Source: Thiorhodovibrio litoralis (GTDB lineage Bacteria; Pseudomonadota; Gammaproteobacteria; Chromatiales; Chromatiaceae). From it: DNA of 64,000 nt. Position numbers and translations under genes: made by a program. This document shows, one piece after another, positions 8,654 through 17,789 of the stretch (its first letter is position 1; the number at the start of each line of letters is the position of its first letter). Location: assembly GCF_033954455.1 (NCBI RefSeq), contig NZ_CP121473.1:2280501-2344500 (forward strand), written 5' to 3'. The notes beneath the pieces were generated by a model that had not been told where the DNA came from, did not search any database, and was given only the letters and a program-made list of their open reading frames with translations.

Positions 8654-9739
8654 ATGAGTAACAATAAAGGCTGTTTATTTGCTACCCCGTTAATTGGTGG
8701 GTTGTTTATATTGATGATGTTGCCCCTGCTATTTTGGAACGAAGGCCGGGCGATTAACACCTATCGCTCTCTGGTTGAGGGCGTGGGCGCGGTCATCTCC
8801 GTTGCCGCAGACAGGGTTCAGGAAGCCAATGAGGGCAAGCTGGTTCATATCGCCGGCCGAGCCACCAACAACAAGCCGGTGCGAGACTTGCTTTTTGGGA
8901 TTACAGAAGATCATGTCTTGCGCCTCAAACGCACTGTCGAGATGTATCAATGGCACGAGAAGAGTTCGTCAAGACGATCGGGCAGTGAGAGCAGTACGGA
9001 TTACAGCTACTACAAAGATTGGGCAGATGAGCTGATACAGTCGAGTAGCTTCCATCGAGACGGGTACGATAATCCGCCCATGCCTTATCACGGGGAAATT
9101 TTTAATGCTGAAACTGTCACCGTCGGCGCCTTTTTTCTGCCACCCAATATGGTCGAGCAGATGAATGATTTTCAGCAGATTCGGGTCAAACAAGCACCGG
9201 AGCTATCACGCCACGTTAAGCTGATCAACAGTGGGTACTTTTATTTGGGTGACAACGAAAAAACGCCCAAAGTCGGCGACGTGAAAATCAGTTTCTCCAT
9301 CATCCGACCAGGAGAGGTGTCAGTGGTGGCACAACAAAGGGGTAACAGCTTTCAGCCCTACGACACCAGCTACTATCCAGTGGAACTATTTGAGACAGGG
9401 ACGCACAGCGCCAAAGCCTTGTTCGACAGAGCTCAATCGAAAAATACAGTTCTCACTTGGATGCTCCGTTTCATGGGCTTTATGGGCATCTTCGTCGGAC
9501 TGATGATGATATTTAAGCCGTTGACCTCGTTACTTGGCTACATTCCCATCTTGGGCAACATGGCGAACTTTGGCATTGGCCTGTTTGCCTTTGGGATTGC
9601 TATCGGCCTAGCCTTTGTGATTATTTCTTTAGGGTGGATATTCTATCGCCCGTTGTTCGGGGTTACCTTGCTTGTCGTTGGTCTAGCTGGTTTTTCGGGT
9701 ACCTGGTTCGCGGTGCAGAAGTTCCAGCAAAAATCATAG
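8654..9739 (+). CDS. TMEM43 family membrane protein
   Basis: A 361-residue protein with one N-terminal transmembrane helix (LFATPLIGGLFILMMLPLLFWNEGRA), a long extracytoplasmic domain, and three or four C-terminal helices from about residue 265. The WNEGRA motif directly after the first helix and the domain order match the TMEM43/LUMA family. In animals that protein lies in the ER and inner nuclear membrane; bacterial members are of unknown function. Its layout (one N-terminal helix, periplasmic domain, C-terminal helix block) is like that of CreD 600 bases upstream, so a related envelope role is possible but not shown. Confidence 0.8.
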   Translation: MSNNKGCLFATPLIGGLFILMMLPLLFWNEGRAINTYRSLVEGVGAVISVAADRVQEANEGKLVHIAGRATNNKPVRDLLFGITEDHVLRLKRTVEMYQWHEKSSSRRSGSESSTDYSYYKDWADELIQSSSFHRDGYDNPPMPYHGEIFNAETVTVGAFFLPPNMVEQMNDFQQIRVKQAPELSRHVKLINSGYFYLGDNEKTPKVGDVKISFSIIRPGEVSVVAQQRGNSFQPYDTSYYPVELFETGTHSAKALFDRAQSKNTVLTWMLRFMGFMGIFVGLMMIFKPLTSLLGYIPILGNMANFGIGLFAFGIAIGLAFVIISLGWIFYRPLFGVTLLVVGLAGFSGTWFAVQKFQQKS

Positions 9740-10144
9740 CCGCCACATCAGTGAAGCGCCCCGCCCACCAATGATCCCTGTGTCACGCGGATCACCGGTC
9801 AGGGACGATGGGCCTGAGTCGGCACCGGACGGAAATCCGCTCACCCAGCCCGAGCCGGATCAAACCTCGTGATAGCTCAGATACGCTTCGGATGCGGCTT
9901 TTTTGGAACGACGCTCAGCGACTCGAAATCCGGCTGCTACAGCCGATGCTAAGCGTCCATGGTGATGTCGGCATTTAGAGTTCATGCCGCTCGGCAGTGT
10001 CACAGGGAACTGCGGTCCTGGTTGGTGGCGTTGGTGCTCTTGGTCGAAGTGACACGCCAGGTAAGCCGGCAAGTCTCCGCTGATCTTCAGTAAGCGCAGC
10101 TTGAGAAGGGCCTCCGTGCGCGCCACGCCGAGGCCCTTAGGGAT
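9740..10144. other. Intergenic region, no convincing gene
   Basis: About 400 bases between convergent genes. The reverse strand has an 88-codon frame (9860-10126) with LRLLKISGDLPAYLACHF; it has no clear ribosome site and may be a transposase C-terminal fragment. Nothing else was recognised. Confidence 0.4.
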
Positions 10145-10576
10145 CTATTTAACCGAAATCACGTGGAAAAAATCACGGATCAATAGGATCTGACCGTCGA
10201 TCGCTTCCCAAATATGCATGTAGCGACCGGTGATTCGCTGCTCCCCGATCTCTGCCGTCATGTCGGAAATTTCATAGGCGGCGTTCGACCCATAGGTGCG
10301 GATATCGATCACCTTGAACTGCAGGTTGTGCACACCCTTTGCAAAGGCTGCCGCATAGTTTTTCGCGATGGCATCGCGACCGAGGATCACAGGTTGGCCG
10401 GGCAGAAACAGCGCGGCATCCTCGGCGTAGAAATTCGCCACGGCTTGGGCGTCCTGCAGGTTGTAGGCTTCGGCAAAGGCGTTCATCCGCGCGATAATGG
10501 GGTTGTCCGGCTGCGCTGCGACGGCGGAGGCGAACACGAGCAGGATCGCGAAAGCAATCGATACAATTTGTGACAT
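10145..10576 (-). CDS. Exported SnoaL/NTF2-like (SgcJ-type) protein
   Basis: A 143-residue protein with a clean Sec signal peptide (IVSIAFAILLVFASAVAAQ, cleavage after AAA/VAA-type site near residue 20). The mature part has the cone-fold pattern of SnoaL/DUF4440 proteins: a helix with FAEAYNLQDAQAVANFYAEDA, LFLPGQPVILGRDAIAKNYAA, and paired strands ending in WEAIDGQILLIRDFFHV. Such proteins bind small hydrophobic ligands or act as small isomerases; no catalytic role can be read. Start taken at 10576, where the signal peptide begins, not the upstream in-frame ATG at 10699. Confidence 0.78.
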   Translation of the reverse strand: MSQIVSIAFAILLVFASAVAAQPDNPIIARMNAFAEAYNLQDAQAVANFYAEDAALFLPGQPVILGRDAIAKNYAAAFAKGVHNLQFKVIDIRTYGSNAAYEISDMTAEIGEQRITGRYMHIWEAIDGQILLIRDFFHVISVK

Positions 10577-10697
10577 GGAATATGGCCTTTTGAGTCGAAT
10601 GAATGCCGAGGCAACGTGCCACAGAACAGCGGTTTCGGGCAAGTGGGGATTTGAGGGCGATGCGGAGCCCCACTCGCTCCTGCGCGCAGCGGTGGCC

Positions 10698-12961
10698 ATG
10701 CGTTTGCGCTGCTTTTTCCCCCTGGCGGCAGAGGATCAGGGGCGTGCTCTGAGTGCGCTGCGCTGGCCGTTTCGCGATGACGCGTTGCTTGGGGATCTCA
10801 AGCATGGTCTGCGCGTTCAGGCGCTGGATGCCCGCGAGATTAGCAGCGCGGATGAACGCTGGTTTCTGCGCCGCGTTCGGCCGTATCGCACCGACGATGA
10901 CACGGTCCAGGGGATGGTGGTGACCTTCATGGACATCACCTCGCGCAAGCGCACGGAGGTTGCCCTGCGCGAGAGCGAGGAACATCTGCGCCGGATTACC
11001 GATGCATTGCCCGTGCTGATTTCCTATGTGGATCGGGATGGGTGCTACCGTTTCAACAACGCCCGTTATCGAGACTGGTTCGGGATTGATCCCAGCGCCG
11101 TGCAAGGCCGCCGGGTCAGCGAGGTGATCGGCGAGACGGCCTTCGCGGAAATCCAGCCACTGATGGAGCGGGCGCTCTCTGGCGAGACCGCACACTTCGA
11201 AAGTTGGCTGACGACCGAAGCCGCGGGTGGTGCGCGCTGTGTTTCAGCGCAATACATTCCGGACACCGACCAACGTGGGCTGACGCGTGGTTTCTTTGCC
11301 TTGGTCACCGATGTCACCGAGAGACGCAAGGCAGAGGAAGGACTGGAGAGATTGCGCCAGGATAACCAGCGTAATCTTGATGAGCTCCAAGCGCTGCTTG
11401 ATGCCGCACCGATCGGCATCTTTTTCGCGCGCGATCCAGGCTGCCAAGACATGATGATGAATCAGGCCGGGGCAGCGCTGCTGCGCGTGCCGCCGGATGC
11501 AAACCCGTCCAAGTCAGGTTCCCACGCCGAGGAGCTGGCCTTTCGCGTCTTCCATGCCGGGCATGAGTTGCCTCCCGAGGAGCTGCCGATGCAGCAGGCC
11601 GCCGCGCTTGGACGCACCATCGGCGGGATGGAGTTGGATATTCATTTTCCTGATGGCGCCCAGTTGAGCCTCCTGACTCATGCCGCGCCACTGTTCGATG
11701 ACACGGGGCAGGTGCGCGGCAGTGTTGGCGCCTTTGTGGATGTGAGCGAACAAAAACGTCTGGAGGCTCGTCTGCGCCAACAGACACGGGATCTGGAAGC
11801 CATCAATCAGCGCAAGGATGAATTTCTCGCCATGCTCGGGCATGAATTGCGTAATCCCCTGACGCCAATCCGCTCGGCGGTCTATCTCCTGGGCACGAAC
11901 CCCTCGCCCGGCGTTGATCTGGCCTGGGCCGGAGAGATGATCGACCGACAAGTCACGCACCTTGAGCGCATGGTTGACGATCTGCTCGATGTGGCGCGGG
12001 TGCGGTGCGGGACCCTGAGCCTGGCTTGCGAGGAACATCCCCTGCAAGGGCTGCTGCGGGAATGCGTCGAGGCCATCGCCCCGCAAGCGAGGAAAAGCAC
12101 TTGGCACTCACCTGCACTCTGCCGGAGGAACCGGTGCGGGTCTTCGGTGACCGTATCCGTTTGGTTCAGGTGTTTACCAACCTGCTCAACAATGCGACGC
12201 GTTACACCCCCGAGCATGGACAGATCAATCTGACGCTAGGATTGACGGATGATGATCAAGCCTGCGTCGAGGTGGCGGACAGCGGCAAGGGCATTTCCAG
12301 CGATCTCTTGCCACATGTGTTCGACATTTTTGACGGTGCGGTCGCCCACCCGGATCGGGCACACGCCGGGCTGGGGCTCGGTTTGATGTTGGTCAAGCAG
12401 ATCGTCGGTTTGCACGAAGGACAGGTTGACGCCCGCAGTGCGGGGTTGAATCAGGGTAGCTGTTTCCGCGTGACCCTGCCCTTGATCAGCCGCAATAATG
12501 CGCGCGGCGATGGCGGCGATGGCGGCGAGGGTTTTGAAGTTGCGAGTGTTTCGGTGTCCGTGGGCGACCGGGCGACGCAAGGGCTTGACGTGCTGATTGT
12601 GGATGACAACCTGGATATTCTGTCGTCCGTTGCTGGATTGCTGCGGCAACTCGGTCACAGGGTCCGGGTGCTGGATGCCGGTTCCCGCGTGCTCGCCATG
12701 GTCCGCGACAATCCAGTGGATCTTGTCTTGCTGGATATCGGTCTGCCGGATCTTGACGGCTATCAAGTGGCGCGCTTGCTGGCGCAAGAGCCTAACCGGG
12801 CTGATTATGCCGTTGTCGCTATTACCGGCTATGCCAATGCGGCTCCCACCGCCACGGCGCGCGGCGGCGATTTTGACGCTTGGCTGCAAAAACCTTTTCG
12901 TTTGGAGCAACTCAAGCCGCATCTGCGAACGCGCGCCGAACGCGAGACTGGCTCTGGCTAG
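10698..12961 (+). pseudogene. Hybrid sensor histidine kinase, 5'-truncated and frameshifted
   Basis: Two adjoining frames make one broken kinase. The first part begins inside a domain like the end of CheB/CheR-PAS hybrids (DERWFLRRVRPYRTDDDTVQ, GMVVTFMDITSRK). Two PAS domains follow, then a His-kinase dimerisation segment (EFLAMLGHELRNPLTPIRS). A one-base loss near 12088-12090 shifts the frame; the ATPase domain then continues (FTNLLNNATRYTP, GLGLGLMLVKQIVG), followed by a receiver domain with DLVLLDIGLPDLDGY and LQKPF. The CheB/CheR N-terminal portion is missing. Both defects argue for a pseudogene, though the frameshift could be a sequencing error. Confidence 0.72.
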
Positions 12962-12996
12962 GTGGCCGAGTGCGCGCGCATTTCTCAGGAGCCTGT

Positions 12997-13420
12997 TTAG
13001 GGAATGGACATGCGCACAAGGTCCGCCAGGCTGTTGGCGCCGAGTTTTTCCATCACTTTCGCGTGATGCGCCTCGACCGTGCGAATACTGATCCCAAGAT
13101 CAATGGCGATCAACTTGTTTGAATCGCCAAGAACCAAGCGCTCGAAGATCGCCCGTTCGCGCTTTGTCAATGCGGGCAAGAGGGCCTTGCCGGCAACAAT
13201 CCGCTGCTCAAAGCTTGTGTGCTCATCGCCGTTGGACAATTCTTGCTGCACTCGTTCAAGCAAGTCCTGAGCTCGGAAGGGTTTAGTAAGAAAATCCTTG
13301 GCGCCCATCTTCATCGCCGCCACCGCCATGTCGATATCACCATGGCCAGAAATCATGATAACGGGCAGTCGCGGATGGTCGGTTCGCAGACGCTCAAGCA
13401 AGGTCATGCCGCCCATATCC
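12997..13420 (-). pseudogene. FixJ-like response regulator, C-terminal fragment (IS-interrupted)
   Basis: The C-terminal two-thirds of a LuxR/FixJ-type regulator. It holds the end of the receiver (LPVIMISGHGDIDMAVAAM, DFLTKPF with the conserved Lys) and a LuxR-type helix-turn-helix (LTKRERAIFERLVLGDSNK, IRTVEAHHAKVMEKLG). It stops at an IS4-family element; the N-terminal piece lies beyond it at 15075-15320. Removing the element and one copy of the 10-base duplication rejoins DVRMGDM to GGMTLLERL in frame, so the insertion is the only visible lesion. It lies next to the broken hybrid kinase. Confidence 0.85.
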
Positions 13421-15074
13421 CATAGCCGTCAGGCTAGTCCTTTTTTTTTCTTAATATCAACATGATAGAGGCAAGCTTCCGAGCGCAAAGATAGGTGGAA
13501 GGTGGCTTTCGCCACCTTCCACCATTCGTTTTCATAATCGCTCTCCTAAAAAGCCGATCATATTCATTCATTCAGACAGTTCAAAGAAGTGATCGGCGGC
13601 CTTCTTTAAAAAATTGTACCCCTAAATACTCGATTACGAAACTGTCAAAATGTGATATTGATCAACTAATCTCTAAATTGGATGTTGCCATCGCCCCGTT
13701 CTTTACCCAACAAGAGCTTGAGGAGTTGGCCAGAAAAACGGGCTTCGTTCAAAGGGAAAGTAAGATCGGCGGTGCCCTGTTTTTGGATCTGATCGTTTTC
13801 AATCATGAAAACCTGAAAGAACAGAGCCTGAATGATCTCTGCATCACGCTGAAGGATAAGTTTGATATCCCTATTCGCAAGCAGAGTTTGGATGAGCGGT
13901 TCAACGAAACGGCTGTCCTTTTTCTGAAAGCGGCGATCGAGCATCTACTCAACAGCCAACTCGATACGGAATCCTATTTGTGTGACTTGGAAGGGATCAA
14001 ACGCATTCTGATCAAAGATTCCGTGTGTTTTCAAATCCCAGAGCAACTGATGGACGTGTATCCGGGAAGCGGCGGATCTGGTTCAAAAGCGTCTGTGAGA
14101 ATCCAGTTTGAGTATGACCTTTTCGTAGGGAAGGTCAACGATCTTTCGCTGCATGCCTTCAACGATCAAGATGCAAGTAATTCTATTAAAACTATGGATT
14201 TGCTGAAATCCGGAGATCTGGTTATTCGGGATTTGGCCTACGTGGGTATTCCTGCTTTGAAGGAGATGATCAAGCGTTCCGTCTCCTATCTCTGTCGGCT
14301 CGGAACGCAAGTGAAGGTCTATCAGGAGCAAGACGACGAATTGGTCGAACTCTGCTTCGACAAGATACGGCGTGGCATGGAGCAACGCGGTTGGGATCGG
14401 ATGGAGATGACAGTCTATATCGGCAAGGAAGAAAAGCTCAATACGCGACTGATAATCTACAGGCTACCCGAGAATGAGGTAGCCGAAAGGCTGCGGAAAG
14501 CCCGGGCCAATAACAAAAAGAAAGGCCGCAACGCGCTTTCTAAAGAATATATCGCCAGAGCCTATTTGAATCTGTTTATCACCAACACCGACAAGGCGAC
14601 GATCCCGGCTGAGGTGGTGTGGAATCTTTACCGACTGAGATGGCAAATTGAGCTCGCTTTTAAAATTTGGAAGTCGATTTGTGACATCGAAAAAGTCAAA
14701 AAGGTAAAACGACATCGACTGGAATGTTATATCTATGCCAAGCTGATATTGATCCTGCTTGGGTGGCGCGTTGTTTACAAGATTGCAAAAAATCTCTTTG
14801 TGCTGGAGAGAAAGGCGCTCAGCTTCTACAAGTCATTCAAAACGTTGATTAGCTCCAAAATCGACGGCTTGCGGGAGGTTTTCCTGACTGGAACTCGGCG
14901 AATGGACGAGTTCCTGCGGGATGTTTATCAAGTCAGCAGAATCCATCACTTGCTGGAGAAGAAAAAAGGGAAGCCGACATCGCTGGAATTGCTGCTGAGT
15001 TGCTCAAATGCCTAATAAAAAAAGGAATTCTCGGCGGAAAAATAACGCTGGCCACTCTTAGCCTGACGGCTATG
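13421..15074 (+). mobile_element. IS4-family insertion sequence (1,654 bp)
   Basis: Ends are perfect 16-bp inverted repeats: CATAGCCGTCAGGCTA at 13421-13436 and its reverse complement at 15059-15074. A 10-bp target duplication GCCCATATCC flanks it at 13411-13420 and 15075-15084, a size usual for IS4 elements. One transposase fills it. Its base composition is visibly more AT-rich than its surroundings, suggesting a recent source outside this genome. It splits a FixJ-like gene. Confidence 0.93.
13495..15015 (+). CDS. IS4-family transposase
   Basis: A DDE transposase of up to 506 residues. The IS4 signature Y-x2-R-x3-E-x6-K is perfect in YRLRWQIELAFKIWK near residue 385; an earlier catalytic Asp fits VIRDLAYVGIPAL near residue 245. 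The frame is complete within intact inverted repeats, so the element may be active. The first 40 residues are not typical and the true start may be a later non-ATG codon. AT-rich codon use contrasts with neighbouring genes. Confidence 0.9.
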   Translation: MEGGFRHLPPFVFIIALLKSRSYSFIQTVQRSDRRPSLKNCTPKYSITKLSKCDIDQLISKLDVAIAPFFTQQELEELARKTGFVQRESKIGGALFLDLIVFNHENLKEQSLNDLCITLKDKFDIPIRKQSLDERFNETAVLFLKAAIEHLLNSQLDTESYLCDLEGIKRILIKDSVCFQIPEQLMDVYPGSGGSGSKASVRIQFEYDLFVGKVNDLSLHAFNDQDASNSIKTMDLLKSGDLVIRDLAYVGIPALKEMIKRSVSYLCRLGTQVKVYQEQDDELVELCFDKIRRGMEQRGWDRMEMTVYIGKEEKLNTRLIIYRLPENEVAERLRKARANNKKKGRNALSKEYIARAYLNLFITNTDKATIPAEVVWNLYRLRWQIELAFKIWKSICDIEKVKKVKRHRLECYIYAKLILILLGWRVVYKIAKNLFVLERKALSFYKSFKTLISSKIDGLREVFLTGTRRMDEFLRDVYQVSRIHHLLEKKKGKPTSLELLLSCSNA

Positions 15075-15320
15075 GCCCATATCCCCCATTCGTACATCAA
15101 GCAGGAGAATCATCCCCCGCTCGCTGACACCTTCGAAGCGCTCCAGAAAACCCAGAGCACTGCCGTAAGCCTCAACCTCGATCGACACCGAGCGCAGCAG
15201 CATCGCGATGGCTTCGCGAACGTCAGGTTCGTCATCAATCACATAGGCCAGTGGGGCTGCAGTCACCGCAATCTCCGAATCGCGTTGAACGCCGATGATA
15301 CTGGCTCGGTGAGGCGCCAT
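15075..15320 (-). pseudogene. FixJ-like response regulator, N-terminal fragment
   Basis: The N-terminal part of the regulator split by the IS4-family element: LAYVIDDEPDVREAIAMLL carries the acidic pair, and MILLLDVRM carries the phosphoacceptor Asp. The reading frame runs into the element at 15074 and resumes in the fragment at 12997-13420. A start at 15320 (MAPHRAS) is plausible; the frame is open further upstream to 15500. Residues missing from the pair: none beyond the insertion itself. Confidence 0.82.
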
Positions 15321-15459
15321 CAAACATGGCTCACCCAGTCTGCGCTGAAGCGAACGTTCTTGCGGCGACACTGGCTTGGTCGGTCCCAGAGTGCAGGCGT
15401 CCGCGTTATGCGATTGAAACCGCGGACCCATGGTATCGACTGAAGATCGCGCTCCGTAA

Positions 15460-15570
15460 TCAGTGACGGAGAACGCCCCGATGCTCAAGCAGGGCGACAA
15501 AGGAGAGCATGACGATGATCGTGACCGAGACCAACAACCATTTGAATTGGAATAGGCGGCGTTCTGTCAT
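15460..15570 (-). CDS. 36-residue single-span membrane peptide
   Basis: A short frame with a good ribosome site (GAGGAAG about six bases before ATG) encodes MTERRLFQFKW, then the hydrophobic stretch LLVSVTIIVMLSFVALL, then EHRGVLRH and a stop. This is one positive-inside transmembrane helix. It sits directly upstream of the split FixJ-like gene on the same strand. It could be a true small membrane protein, or the first helix of a membrane sensor kinase whose remainder was lost, since FixJ regulators normally have such a partner. Confidence 0.4.
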   Translation of the reverse strand: MTERRLFQFKWLLVSVTIIVMLSFVALLEHRGVLRH

Positions 15571-15823
15571 GTGGTCTTCCTCATATTGCGTAACCTTCAA
15601 CTCTTAATAACCAGGCAACTGGCCGCCAGGGGGATTGCTTGTGAATGTCATGGTGACGGGATGGCGGTCGAGTCACCGCCATCCCGGCGCTGCGAATGCG
15701 CCGTGCGAAGGCACCGCACCATGATCTTGTTTTCTCCTCCGCCACTCCTCGATTCCTCGGTCGTCAGCATAGGCAACCGCAGCGGCGAGAGGTATTCGGA
15801 CTTACCGAAGATGTTCTAAGTAG

Positions 15824-17735
15824 TGCCTGGCCGAAAAGTCGATTTTTTCGCAAGCCATATGCGGCTGCGGCCGAGTTAACCACGTACTGTCGACGGCTTT
15901 TTTCGGTGAGAGCGGGACCCGACGTAGCTTATTAATAATGATTCTTAAATGCGAAAAAATTAAGACAAACCGATCCCTCGGGCCGTCTCACGGCACCCGG
16001 CGGAATCGCCTTAAGCGGCGCGTTTGAGTTGTCGGCGCCGACGGCGTTCGGCCTCGGCATCAGCGGCGATGAGGATGGCGCCGAGGCGGTGGATGTTGCG
16101 CCCAAGCACCGCGAGGGCAACATAGCGCTCGAAGCCGTCCGCGCCATGGTCGGGACAGCGGTCGAGACCATGGCCTTCGAGCGCATTGATGGCTGATTCA
16201 ACCGCCGAGTGCCGGCGTTTGCGCCGGCGGAATGCGGGATCTTGCTCGCGCTCACGCTCGGCGGCGTTGCACTTGCCTTTCTTGGGCAGCACGGGGAAGT
16301 CGATCACCTCGGCGAGTTGCTTTTGGTTGCTGGGGCTGTGAAAGCCTTTGTCGAAACTGAGGCTTTTGATGCGTGGGTAGCAGGCTTTGAGGTGGGTGGC
16401 GATGGGCACGGCAACTTGGTCATCGGTTTCACCGAACATCACCCGATGCTGGAGGATGAAACCAAACTGATCCTCGCTGATGGCCACGCGCACGCCAAGC
16501 TCGACCGGGGTGCCGGCCTTGCCTTTGCTGACCCACTCGGTATGGGGCTCGAAGATGGAGAAGACCTTCTCGGCATGGGGGATGCGCTCGCCCTGCAAGA
16601 CACGGCGATCGATCTGTTCGATGAACAGTTCGGCATAGTCGATGTAATCATTGAGCGCGGTGAACTGTTCGGCTGGGACATGATGGAACACCACGAGCTT
16701 GTAGCGGGTGTCCCGGGCGCGAGTGAGGAACTGCTCGGCAATGTCGAGGTAAGCGCCGTAAGCGGCATCGATCTCCTCTTCGCGTGCCGCACGCTTGGCT
16801 TCATCCTTGGAGGTGGAGCGCTTGAGTTGCTGCACGCGCCGATAGGCTCGTTTCAAGCAACGGATGTTGTAGGCGCTCTGGCGCCAGTCACTCAGACCAT
16901 GGTCGCTGCAGAAAGCCGCCGAGGTCTCGATGGTCTTGCGCACGGCGTCCTGGAGCAGATTGATGTCGGTGGGGAAGTGCACATCGGTTTCAACGACGAA
17001 GGAATCGCAGCGCGCTTCCAGCGGGGAGTCCGGATGCGGTTTCACCAAGTCATGTCCAGCCTTGACCACCACGGCATTGATGCGCGCGAGCAGCTCCGGG
17101 GTGAACAGGCGCAGGTTGTCTTTGAGAGTTTGCAGGCTGTAGCGATGCTCGTCGGCCCAGTCGCTGTGGCCGAGCATCTGGCGCACCAGGCGATGCTGGT
17201 TGGCGAGTTCTTGCACCCGGTCGTAGTCGGCATTCAACCCCAAGCGCAAGGTGCCCAAGACCAGAATGCGCCATTGCGACATGCCCGGACGCCCGGTCTG
17301 GGCACTGACGAACTCCTCGCCGTCGGCGCGCACCGGCAGTACATCGGCGAGGATGGCGAAGACCTCATTGCGCAGCGCCTCGGTGGTGTAGATGTGCTGC
17401 AAGCCCCGTAGCAGGCGCGGGATGTCATCGCGGGAGAAGCAGTCGAACTCGATGGCAGCGATGTCGCATTCGCCAAGTTGCATCTGGGCACGAAGGATGT
17501 CACGCATGGGAGAAGCTGGTATGAACGAAGTTTGGGTTGTTGGGACAGTGCAGCGCGGCTCGATTGCCCGCCGGCAAAGCCAGTATTCTTAATACATTCA
17601 GTTACTTGCGCTTCTTCCTGCCATCGCCACAGGATACGCCGGGGTTAAGGGAGCAAGAAATTGACTAAACTTCACCAATCGCTTCGTATTCTAACGCATT
17701 GTCTTTGCATGTGAAAATCACTTTTCGGCCAGGCA
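15824..17735 (-). mobile_element. ISNCY-type insertion sequence (about 1.9 kb)
   Basis: Inverted repeats TGCCTGGCCGAAAAGT (15824-15839 and the complement at 17720-17735) bracket one transposase. CTAAGTAG occurs immediately outside both ends (15816-15823 and 17736-17743). Because this 8-mer can be partly assigned to the ends, the duplication may be 6-8 bp. Beyond the core repeats the ends keep partial similarity (GATTTT). The element sits immediately upstream of a multihaem cytochrome gene. Confidence 0.85.
16011..17507 (-). CDS. ISNCY-family transposase
   Basis: A 498-residue transposase resembling the ISDol1 group of the ISNCY family. It has an N-terminal region with IYTTEALRNEVFAILADVLP and GRPGMSQWRILVLGTLRLGL, a central DDE-like core (CDSFVVETDVHFPTDINLL), SLSFDKGFHSPSNQKQL late in the core, and an ending HSAVESAINALEGHGLDRCP that carries the family's late Glu. 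The whole frame is intact between intact terminal repeats. The family call rests on these remembered conserved blocks. Confidence 0.82.
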   Translation of the reverse strand: MRDILRAQMQLGECDIAAIEFDCFSRDDIPRLLRGLQHIYTTEALRNEVFAILADVLPVRADGEEFVSAQTGRPGMSQWRILVLGTLRLGLNADYDRVQELANQHRLVRQMLGHSDWADEHRYSLQTLKDNLRLFTPELLARINAVVVKAGHDLVKPHPDSPLEARCDSFVVETDVHFPTDINLLQDAVRKTIETSAAFCSDHGLSDWRQSAYNIRCLKRAYRRVQQLKRSTSKDEAKRAAREEEIDAAYGAYLDIAEQFLTRARDTRYKLVVFHHVPAEQFTALNDYIDYAELFIEQIDRRVLQGERIPHAEKVFSIFEPHTEWVSKGKAGTPVELGVRVAISEDQFGFILQHRVMFGETDDQVAVPIATHLKACYPRIKSLSFDKGFHSPSNQKQLAEVIDFPVLPKKGKCNAAEREREQDPAFRRRKRRHSAVESAINALEGHGLDRCPDHGADGFERYVALAVLGRNIHRLGAILIAADAEAERRRRRQLKRAA

Positions 17736-17789
17736 CTAAGTAGAATTACGGAGACAGCGCCGATAAAGAGCAAGACCAGCCGCGTTGAG

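Noticed and set aside
9860-10126. 88-codon reverse frame with LRLLKISGDLPAYL
   Set aside because: Slight likeness to transposase ends from memory only; too short and unsupported to annotate as a gene.
16209-17411. 400-codon forward frame opposite the ISNCY transposase
   Set aside because: Its sequence is the antisense of a recognised transposase and has no family features of its own.
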